NCBI RefSeq assembly: GCF_014164585.1 | Contig: NZ_JACJFM010000037.1 | Span: forward strand, 1-49,093 | Length of the DNA stretch: 49,093 nt | Direction of reading: 5' to 3' | Origin: Oceanospirillum sediminis | Lineage (GTDB): Bacteria; Pseudomonadota; Gammaproteobacteria; Pseudomonadales; Halomonadaceae | Part shown: positions 42,847 through 49,093 of the stretch, one piece after another | Layout of the letters: every line of letters starts with the position of its first letter | Position numbering within the stretch: position 1 is the stretch's first letter | Notes under the pieces: generated by a model | Databases searched by the model: none | The model's input: only the letters and a program-made list of their open reading frames with translations | What the model was told of the DNA's origin: nothing | Translations under genes and position numbers: made by a program

Positions 42847-43818
42847 ATGAAATTTACCAAGAAATTGCTGACAGGTATGGCCGTTGTTGCATCCGCAGGT
42901 ATTGCATCCGCAGCCAGTGCTGAAACACGCTTTATTTCTATTGGTACAGGTGGTGTAACGGGTGTTTACTATCCAACGGGTGGTGCAATCTGCCGTCTGG
43001 TTAACAAAGACCGTAAAGAACACGGTGTGCGTTGTTCCGTAGAGAGCACCGGCGGTTCGGTATACAACATTAATACTATCCGTGCTGGTGAACTGGAGAT
43101 GGGCGTTGCTCAGTCTGACTGGCAGTTCCACGCTTATAACGGTACCAGTAAATTCAAAGATGCTGGCGCATTCAAGGATTTGCGTGCAGTTTTCTCTGTA
43201 CACCCAGAGCCATTCACAGTGGTTGCCCGTGCTGATGCCGGCATCAAAACAATTGATGACCTGAAAGGTAAGCGAGTAAACATTGGTAATCCGGGGTCTG
43301 GTCAGCGCGGTACGATGGAAGTGCTGATGGCTGAAAAAGGCTGGACAGCATCTGACTTCAGTCTGACGTCTGAGCTGAAAGCCGCCGAGCAGTCTAAAGC
43401 TCTGTGTGACAATAAGATTGATGCCATGGTTTACACTGTGGGCCACCCAAGTGGTTCTATTAAAGAAGCCACTACATCATGCGATAGCGTGATTGTTGAA
43501 GTATCCGGTAAAGCGGTTGATTCTCTGGTCAGCCAGAATGACTTCTACCGTACAGCTACTATCCCAGCGGGTATGTACCGCGGCACTAATCAGGATGTAA
43601 AAACTTTTGGTGTCGGTGCGACTTTCGTATCTTCAGCTAAAGTACCTGACGAAGTTGTTTACACAGTTGTTAAATCCGTATTCGAAAACTTCGATACCTT
43701 CAGAAAACTGCACCCTGCGTTTGCTAACCTGAAAAAAGAAGAGATGGTTAAAGACGGTCTGTCTGCCCCTCTGCACCCGGGTGCTGTTAAATACTACAAA
43801 GAAGCCGGTCTTCTGTAA
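42847..43818 (+). CDS. TAXI-family TRAP transporter solute-binding protein
   Basis: Periplasmic binding protein of 323 residues with a signal peptide at about 1-25 (cleavage after ASA). The mature start [20 protein letters not shown] is the TAXI-family hallmark; later motifs include [39 protein letters not shown] and [19 protein letters not shown] proteins deliver substrates such as glutamate or other carboxylates to TRAP permeases; the ligand is unknown. AAGGAAG supports the ATG at 42847; the longest frame starts at 42667 and would bury the signal peptide. Codon use is biased, suggesting high expression. It is followed by a strong hairpin and the permease gene. Confidence 0.92.
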   Translation: MKFTKKLLTGMAVVASAGIASAASAETRFISIGTGGVTGVYYPTGGAICRLVNKDRKEHGVRCSVESTGGSVYNINTIRAGELEMGVAQSDWQFHAYNGTSKFKDAGAFKDLRAVFSVHPEPFTVVARADAGIKTIDDLKGKRVNIGNPGSGQRGTMEVLMAEKGWTASDFSLTSELKAAEQSKALCDNKIDAMVYTVGHPSGSIKEATTSCDSVIVEVSGKAVDSLVSQNDFYRTATIPAGMYRGTNQDVKTFGVGATFVSSAKVPDEVVYTVVKSVFENFDTFRKLHPAFANLKKEEMVKDGLSAPLHPGAVKYYKEAGLL

Positions 43819-43846
43819 GTACTCCATGACTGCATAATTGCTGTCT

Positions 43847-43874
43847 GATGCTACTGCCTCCGGGCAGTGGCATC
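43847..43874 (+). promoter_or_regulatory. Strong intercistronic hairpin with UNCG-type tetraloop
   Basis: GATGCTACTGCC (43847-43858) pairs with GGCAGTGGCATC (43863-43874) over 12 positions, one of them G-T, capped by TCCG, a UNCG-type tetraloop. It sits in the 102-nt gap between the binding protein and permease genes and has no true U-tract (TCTTGTTT). It is probably an RNA-stability or partial-termination element that keeps the binding protein in excess. Confidence 0.65.
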
Positions 43875-43920
43875 TCTTGTTTATGACTGCATGTTTTTCC
43901 TCTGCCATGGAGCCTTCACG

Positions 43921-46509
43921 ATGTCCGACGCTTCTCCGACTACTCCGCCTCAGAATGATGAGATTGATAAGCTGTTGAAATCTGAAACCGGCAGCCGGTC
44001 TCTCGACGGCCCTTTAGGCAAACTGGTCATAGGCCTGCTGGTTACCTGGTCACTGTTTCAGTTATGGTATGCCTCTCCGATACCTTTTATGCTGAATATC
44101 GGTGTTTTCAATGAAGATCAGGCTAAATTTATTCACCTGAGCTTTGCGGTATTTCTGACATTCTGCCTGTTTCCTGCAAGTTCACGTATGAACCGTGGCC
44201 CCTGGCAGGCGATGGACTTTATCATAGGCCTGATTGCAGCTTCCTGTTCCCTTTATCTGTTGTTTAATCGAACAGAGTTGTCTTTGCGCATTGGTGCACC
44301 TGATACCACTGATATTATCTTTGCTGTGGTGGGCATGATTACTCTGCTGGAGGCTGCTCGAAGGGCTCTGGGACCACCTTTAGTTATCGTTGCAATAGTA
44401 TTTCTTATTTATACCTTCGGCGGCCCACACATGCCGGATGCTATTGCCCATAAAGGCGCCAGTCTGAACAAGACGATGTCTCATCAGTGGATTACTACTG
44501 AAGGCGTTTTTGGTGTTGCTCTGGGAGTATCAACCACCTTTGTATTTCTGTTTGTTCTGCTCGGTGCTTTACTGGATAAAGCCGGTGCAGGTAACTACCT
44601 GATTAAGGTGTCTTTCTCTTTGCTGGGCCATTTAAGAGGTGGCCCGGCTAAAGCTGCGGTTGTGGCATCGGGTCTGAGCGGCATCATTTCAGGATCATCG
44701 ATTGCTAACGTGGTAACCACAGGAACCTTCACTATTCCACTAATGAAGCGTGTTGGCTTTCCAGGCTCTAAAGCCGGGGCTGTAGAGGTTGCGGCATCAA
44801 CCAATGGGCAGCTGACACCACCGATTATGGGCGCAGCAGCTTTTCTGATGGTAGAGTATGTCGGTATATCCTATATCGAGGTAGTTAAGCATGCGATCCT
44901 TCCCTCTCTGATCTCCTATATTGCACTGATCTATATCGTGCATCTGGAAGCGATCAAATTGGGAATGAAAGGGATTACCCGAACACATGTGCCAACAATG
45001 GCACAACGTATGTTGTCCTGGTTCACCACATCAACCATTACACTTCTGCTGGCAGCTGTAGTCTATTACGGATCTAACCTGCTTGAAGCCTATCTGGGTG
45101 GTTTTGCCTATCCGGCTATGCTGATTATTTCAATTGCCGGTTATATCTATCTGGTAAAAGTCGCAGCAAGCTATCCAGAACTGGCGTCTGATGATCAAAG
45201 CATTGAACTGGATCATCTGCCAGAAGTTCGCCCAACCGTAATGTCAGGTCTCTATTTTGGTCTGCCTATTGTGGTTCTGCTGTGGGCTCTGGCAGTAAAA
45301 CGCTACTCTCCTCAGCAATCGGCGTTTTTCTCAGTCATTTTCCTGATCGGTGTGGTTTTAACCCATAAACCACTGAAAGCCTGGTTCCGTGGTGAACAGA
45401 GCCTGGGGCATTTCTTCAAGGAAAGCTGGAATGACTTTGTTGATGGCCTGATAGATGGCGCCAGAAACATGGTTGGCATTGGTATCGCAACAGCAGCAGC
45501 AGGCATCGTTGTAGGTACTGTTACCCTGACCGGCCTGGGTCAGATGATGACAGAGTTTGTTGAATTCATCTCTGGCGGCAACCTGATCCTGATCCTGATC
45601 TTTACAGCTATCATCTGTATTATTCTGGGCATGGGGTTGCCAACAACAGCAAACTACATCGTAGTATCCACTCTGATGGCCCCTGTTATTGTATCCCTGG
45701 GTGCAGAAAATGGGCTGATCGTACCTCTGATTGCCGTGCACTTATTTGTGTTTTATTTTGGTATTCTCGCCGATGACACACCTCCGGTGGGTCTTGCAGC
45801 CTTTGCAGCGGCGGCCATTGCCAAATCAGACCCGATCAAAACCGGTGTACAGGGCTTCACTTACGATATCCGAACCGCCATCCTGCCGTTCATGTTTATC
45901 TTTAACACTCAGCTACTGCTGATTGGTATTGATAGCATATTTGACCTTCTGATCACTGTAGTCAGCGCTATTGCTGCTATTCTGATCTTCTCCGCCGCTA
46001 CACAGGGCTACTGGCTGGTCAAAAGTAAACTGTGGGAATCTCTGGCACTACTACTGATTGCTTTCAGCTTGTTCCGCCCGGATTTCTGGTGGGATCAGGT
46101 ATATGCACCGACAACCAACCTGCCAGCCAATCAGCTTATTGTTCAGGCAGAGGGACTGAAAAAAGGTGAATATCTGCAGTTAAACGTTGAAGGCGTCACC
46201 ATTGAAGGAGACGAAGTGGCTAAAACAGTTTCCCTTCAGCTGGAATCAGAAGACGGTAATGGTATGGCTCGCCTGCAGGAGATGGGCTTTATGCTCAGCG
46301 AAGGTGAAAATAGCTGGACCGTTGATCTGGTCACTTTCGATAGCCCAGCAGAACGTGCAGGCATCGACTTTGGCTGGCAGATTACCGGCATTAAAGCTGA
46401 AGCAGACCGACCGCCGCAGGAGCTGGTATTTATACCGACAATAACCTTACTGGTGTTTATTGGCTGGTTGCAACGTCGCCGTCGTGACGACGCACTTCCA
46501 GCAAACTGA
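43921..46509 (+). CDS. TRAP transporter fused permease (4TM/12TM) with DUF3394 tail
   Basis: Inner-membrane permease of 862 residues, the partner of the TAXI binding protein. The N-terminal small (DctQ-like) part has about four hydrophobic segments, and the large DctM-like part includes GSSIANVVTTGTFTIPLMKR, TNGQLTPPIMGAAAFLMVEY, IILGMGLPTTANYIVVSTLM and FYFGILADDTPPVGLAAFAA. After the last transport segment comes a periplasmic-type DUF3394 domain (about 735-840) with a PDZ-like FDSPAERAGIDFGWQITGI, then a final membrane segment and RRRR. GGAG eight nt upstream supports the ATG at 43921; the longer frame adds 18 residues without family similarity. Confidence 0.92.
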   Translation: MSDASPTTPPQNDEIDKLLKSETGSRSLDGPLGKLVIGLLVTWSLFQLWYASPIPFMLNIGVFNEDQAKFIHLSFAVFLTFCLFPASSRMNRGPWQAMDFIIGLIAASCSLYLLFNRTELSLRIGAPDTTDIIFAVVGMITLLEAARRALGPPLVIVAIVFLIYTFGGPHMPDAIAHKGASLNKTMSHQWITTEGVFGVALGVSTTFVFLFVLLGALLDKAGAGNYLIKVSFSLLGHLRGGPAKAAVVASGLSGIISGSSIANVVTTGTFTIPLMKRVGFPGSKAGAVEVAASTNGQLTPPIMGAAAFLMVEYVGISYIEVVKHAILPSLISYIALIYIVHLEAIKLGMKGITRTHVPTMAQRMLSWFTTSTITLLLAAVVYYGSNLLEAYLGGFAYPAMLIISIAGYIYLVKVAASYPELASDDQSIELDHLPEVRPTVMSGLYFGLPIVVLLWALAVKRYSPQQSAFFSVIFLIGVVLTHKPLKAWFRGEQSLGHFFKESWNDFVDGLIDGARNMVGIGIATAAAGIVVGTVTLTGLGQMMTEFVEFISGGNLILILIFTAIICIILGMGLPTTANYIVVSTLMAPVIVSLGAENGLIVPLIAVHLFVFYFGILADDTPPVGLAAFAAAAIAKSDPIKTGVQGFTYDIRTAILPFMFIFNTQLLLIGIDSIFDLLITVVSAIAAILIFSAATQGYWLVKSKLWESLALLLIAFSLFRPDFWWDQVYAPTTNLPANQLIVQAEGLKKGEYLQLNVEGVTIEGDEVAKTVSLQLESEDGNGMARLQEMGFMLSEGENSWTVDLVTFDSPAERAGIDFGWQITGIKAEADRPPQELVFIPTITLLVFIGWLQRRRRDDALPAN

Positions 46510-46521
46510 TTTCATCAGTTT
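46503..46521 (+). other. Hairpin overlapping the TRAP permease stop codon
   Basis: AAACTGAT-TTC-ATCAGTTT is an 8-bp perfect stem with a 3-nt loop; the TGA stop (46507-46509) lies in its 5' arm. It is the first of two tandem hairpins that end the transporter operon. Confidence 0.5.
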
Positions 46522-46530
46522 AACGCCTTA

Positions 46531-46562
46531 TCTGCAGATGGTTCAGGTGAACCATCTGCAGA
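46531..46562. terminator. Near-perfect 32-bp palindrome after the TRAP operon
   Basis: TCTGCAGATGGTTCA (46531-46545) and TGAACCATCTGCAGA (46548-46562) form 15-bp perfect arms around GG. There is no U-tract, so Rho-independent termination is uncertain. It probably ends or protects the transcripts of the TRAP operon and the convergent MFS gene. Confidence 0.55.
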
Positions 46563-46663
46563 CAATTTACCTGATTGGTCAGTATCAGTACCAGGACTAA
46601 GCACAGTACTCCCAATCGGGTAAATCCTCTTCCTTTTCCCTTGCCCCTTACTATAGTGATCTT

Positions 46664-47878
46664 TCAGGACAGGCTATTAAGACGAGCTGTCACCTCGCCT
46701 TTACTTTTATGCCAGCAGATCCCTCCCACCAGCACCACTGTGACACAACCCGCGAATGCCAGAAAATCATAAAGCAGCGTTAACGATCCCGTCTGGTTTA
46801 ATATTTGCCCTGCGATGATATTACCGAGGCTGCCACCAATGGCTGAAGCGATCATGCCAACCCCACTAAGCTGCATTGTCGCAACAGGAGAGTAACGCTG
46901 TGCCAGCCAGGATGACACCACTCCCCACACAGGGAAATAGATCATTCCATAGCCAGCCCCGGCGATCACAGCAAACTGCAACGGATTAAAGCTGAACGCC
47001 AGTAATCCTGCGGCATACCCTGAAGCGGCAAGCAAAAGAGCCACTTCATGACCTTTTTTATCTGCAACACGTCCAATCAAGATTCCTGCCAGCATTCCGC
47101 TGATGCCAATCACCGACCAGGTTATTGCTCCCTGAAAACCGGATGGATCCACCTCATCCAGCCTGGTATTCAGCCAACTGGTAAAAGTGATACAGGTTAA
47201 CCCGATCTGGAAATAGATCAGACAACTGAACAAGGCTCTGTGTTCTGTCAGACAAGCCATAATCAGCTGACGTACAGATAGCATATTCAGCTCAGATTCT
47301 GAGAGTTTCTCTGGTTGCCTGGTACTGACGCTGGATAAGCTTCGCATCATATAAAGAGTGGTCAGAAAGATAAGCCCGGCAATACCCGCAGTCAGTATCC
47401 AGACACTTTGCCAGCCAAAGACCGGCACCCACCAAAGCAGAATCAAACCATTAATACCATAGCCCCAGGCGGTGCCACTTCCTGCTACGGATAAACTGGT
47501 TGCCGCATTCTGTTTATCCGCATATTGACTGATCAACCCGACAATGGCTCCCCAACAGCCAGCTGCACTGAAGGCGAGCAGAAATAATAAAACGATAATA
47601 ATCACTGGCTCCGCTACCTGAGATAAACCTGCCAGCAACAGTGTTGCCCCACCTGCAGTCAGTAGAATCAGGCGCTCTGCAGAAATAATCCTGCCCAGAA
47701 TGCTGACGCAGAGTGCTCCGGCCAGATAAGCGATTTGTGTCGCGACACCTGTCAACGTCAGATGCCAGTACGTCATATCCAGCGCATCACGCATCAAAGG
47801 AAATAAGGCCGCAAACAGGAAGACGCCAAAACCATGACTGATAACCTGATTTGCTCCCAGAATAATGGCCAATCGCAT
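46664..47878 (-). CDS. MFS transporter (YbfB/YjiJ-like)
   Basis: Inner-membrane protein of 404 residues with about twelve hydrophobic segments. NQVISHGFGVFLFAALFPLM in the first segment, SVAGSGTAWGYGINGLILLW in the fifth and MLAGILIGRVADKKGHEVALL-like sequence (seen as GILIGRVADKKGHEVALLL) after the central loop fit the YbfB/YjiJ group of the major facilitator superfamily. The last is the MFS GRxADKxG-type loop motif. GGAG six nt upstream supports the ATG at 47878 over 47890. It is divergent from a LysR gene that probably controls it. Substrate unknown. Confidence 0.85.
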   Translation of the reverse strand: MRLAIILGANQVISHGFGVFLFAALFPLMRDALDMTYWHLTLTGVATQIAYLAGALCVSILGRIISAERLILLTAGGATLLLAGLSQVAEPVIIIVLLFLLAFSAAGCWGAIVGLISQYADKQNAATSLSVAGSGTAWGYGINGLILLWWVPVFGWQSVWILTAGIAGLIFLTTLYMMRSLSSVSTRQPEKLSESELNMLSVRQLIMACLTEHRALFSCLIYFQIGLTCITFTSWLNTRLDEVDPSGFQGAITWSVIGISGMLAGILIGRVADKKGHEVALLLAASGYAAGLLAFSFNPLQFAVIAGAGYGMIYFPVWGVVSSWLAQRYSPVATMQLSGVGMIASAIGGSLGNIIAGQILNQTGSLTLLYDFLAFAGCVTVVLVGGICWHKSKGEVTARLNSLS

Positions 47879-47950
47879 AAAAATCTCCATAACCCTGTTT
47901 CTCCGGAGGTATCCGAAGCATCTGGCCGCATTGTATGCACTTGACCATAT

Positions 47951-47972
47951 TCAATATATCGATAAATATTGA
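47951..47972. promoter_or_regulatory. Inverted repeat between MFS and LysR genes, candidate LysR box
   Basis: TCAATAT (47951-47957) and ATATTGA (47966-47972) are perfect 7-bp arms with 8 bp between, and the site includes the T-N11-A pattern typical of LysR-family sites. It lies midway in the divergent region. AT-rich sequence makes chance symmetry possible. Confidence 0.5.
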
Positions 47973-48002
47973 TCATTACCTTCAATAAAAATGAATATAA
48001 TC

Positions 48003-48866
48003 ATGAAAGATTTATCGATCAGTCTACTGAGAACATTTGTGATTGCGGCAAGAACTCTGAATCTTGGACAAACCGCACAGATTCTGCATAAGGCTCCCTC
48101 GACCATTAGCATGCAACTGAACAGGCTGGAAGAATGCCTGGACACGACCCTGTTAGAGAGAGGCCAATATGGTGTTCGCCTGACAGCTTCAGGAAAACAG
48201 CTTGAACAGGATGCCCGACAACTGATCAGCCTGCATGATCAGATCATGGGGCAATATCAACACGCTGCAATTGACGGCACGGTCAGATTAGGCACCCATG
48301 ATCAGTACGCCACACGGGTACTGACACCGATCCTGGAATCCTTTGTCCTGTCTTATCCTGAAGCTAATCTGGAAGTATTCAGTGATCACCGACCACAAGT
48401 GCTCAGGGATATGCTGTATGAAGGCAAACTGGATATCGCTCTGATCGAGATGCCCGCACAATCTGAAGGCGGTGAACGATTGGCCAGAGATGAACTGGTA
48501 TGGGTTTGCTCTCAAATTCGCCCGATGACTCAACAAACACCATTACCACTGGCCGTTTTTGTTGAAGGCTGTTATCACAGACAATGTGCTCAGAATACAC
48601 TGAAGGATGCCGGACGGGATTATCGTATCGCATTCAGTAGCCAGAGCCGGGCAGGGATCATCGCAGCGGTTAAAGCAGGTATTGGCATTGGCATTCTGCC
48701 TCGCTCCACTGTCGAATCCGGGATGATGATTATTGAGTCAGGCCTGCCAGAGCTGCCCGGCACTCACACTACCCTGTTTTTAGACGACAACGTTAATGAA
48801 GCAACCACACGGCTCGCAAACACCATTCGCGATAGCGCCAGGCAAGGCATACTACACCCGGTTTAA
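48003..48866 (+). CDS. LysR-family transcriptional regulator
   Basis: Protein of 287 residues. The N-terminal helix-turn-helix is SLLRTFVIAARTLNLGQTAQ, then ILHKAPSTISMQLNRLEECL and LLERGQYGVRLTASGKQ. The C-terminal effector domain shows GTVRLGTHDQYATRVLTPIL and the late motif AAVKAGIGIGILPRSTVESG. The effector is unknown. It is divergent from the MFS gene, and a candidate LysR box lies between them. Two ATGs (47991 and 48003) are possible; the later one fits the usual short run before LLRTF. Neither has a strong ribosome site. The stop codon lies inside its terminator loop. Confidence 0.9.
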   Translation: MKDLSISLLRTFVIAARTLNLGQTAQILHKAPSTISMQLNRLEECLDTTLLERGQYGVRLTASGKQLEQDARQLISLHDQIMGQYQHAAIDGTVRLGTHDQYATRVLTPILESFVLSYPEANLEVFSDHRPQVLRDMLYEGKLDIALIEMPAQSEGGERLARDELVWVCSQIRPMTQQTPLPLAVFVEGCYHRQCAQNTLKDAGRDYRIAFSSQSRAGIIAAVKAGIGIGILPRSTVESGMMIIESGLPELPGTHTTLFLDDNVNEATTRLANTIRDSARQGILHPV

Positions 48867-48884
48867 TCAACCGGGGTTCTTTTC
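48857..48884 (+). terminator. Intrinsic terminator of the LysR gene
   Basis: CCCGGTT-TAATC-AACCGGG is a 7-bp GC-rich stem followed by GTTCTTTTC. The TAA stop codon (48864-48866) sits in the loop, so the coding sequence runs into the hairpin. The remaining 209 bases to the window end hold no convincing gene. Confidence 0.7.
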
Positions 48885-49093
48885 CCCTTGCCCACCAATA
48901 TTCATCTCTTTGCTGTAACTCAGCTATTCTTTGAAAAATGATAAAACAATTATACATACCTTTTGGGTAACTATTCTGCTGCCCGGTCAAAGATATCTGG
49001 CTGCTGCCCACAAAATAACAGGGTTAAGGCATTACTTGCTGATACCGATTGTTTACGGCATGAGGAAAGATAGCTGCGAATCAGGCAGAACTG

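Noticed and set aside
42748-43446. Long antisense frame opposite the TAXI binding protein gene
   Set aside because: Explained by the biased codons of the real gene; its translation has no family features and it has no ribosome site.
1-49093. Defence island, prophage or integrative element
   Set aside because: No integrase, transposase, tRNA-end duplication or known defence gene was recognised.

Overview
The window looks like chromosomal DNA of a marine or host-associated gammaproteobacterium, probably of Oceanospirillales type. This assignment is an inference from gene content: a TAXI-type TRAP transporter, an N-methylproline demethylase-like flavoenzyme, a PQQ alcohol dehydrogenase, methionine gamma-lyase, a CIO-type cytochrome bd and a DUF2496 (YbaM-like) small protein. 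G+C appears moderate. I saw no rRNA, tRNA, CRISPR array, insertion sequence or prophage.

Layout. 1-4.2 kb: sstT and a solitary hypF, both minus strand. 4.4-12.5 kb: a four-gene chaperone-usher pilus locus with two DUF4402 pilins (minus strand), bracketed by two EAL-domain proteins. One keeps all the c-di-GMP phosphodiesterase residues that I can check; the other is catalytically eroded. 12.6-16.6 kb: hisC, a 57-residue DUF2496 gene sharing a two-way terminator with hisC, a periplasmic solute-binding protein, an EamA exporter and a DCC-family protein. 16.6-19.8 kb: a methionine/amino-acid module (methionine gamma-lyase, GNAT acetyltransferase, Lrp regulator, divergent RhtB exporter). 20.2-22.9 kb: a PQQ alcohol dehydrogenase of predicted calcium type and an exported pentapeptide-repeat protein. 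23.1 kb: a DUF2132 protein with a long charged tail.

23.9-33.5 kb is the most intriguing block. It is a five-gene minus-strand cluster of transglutaminase-DUF2126, a permuted ATP-grasp/alpha-E fusion, a second transglutaminase, a stand-alone permuted ATP-grasp and a stand-alone alpha-E protein. Such clusters are widespread and have been predicted to make or attach peptides, but no product is established. The fused ATP-grasp looks degenerate, while the stand-alone one keeps its nucleotide-binding motif.

33.7-36.6 kb: a TetR regulator divergent from a large FMN/FAD/Fe-S demethylase-like enzyme, with an 11-bp direct repeat between them. 36.7-39.7 kb: cioAB behind a GbsR-like regulator, with an exact FNR/ANR box and a 9+9-bp inverted repeat upstream. 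40-42.2 kb: a LysE-type exporter, then a dmeF metal exporter with a GGACAC microsatellite and an overlapping MarR gene. 42.8-46.5 kb: a TAXI TRAP transporter (binding protein and fused permease) with a strong intercistronic hairpin. 46.7-48.9 kb: an MFS transporter and a divergent LysR regulator.

Several neighbouring-gene junctions carry perfect hairpins without U-tracts: pilin/chaperone, TAXI binding protein/permease and transglutaminase/ATP-grasp. These suggest differential expression inside operons by RNA processing or stability. Many start codons were revised from the longest open frame using Shine-Dalgarno sequences, and several genes appear to start with GTG.
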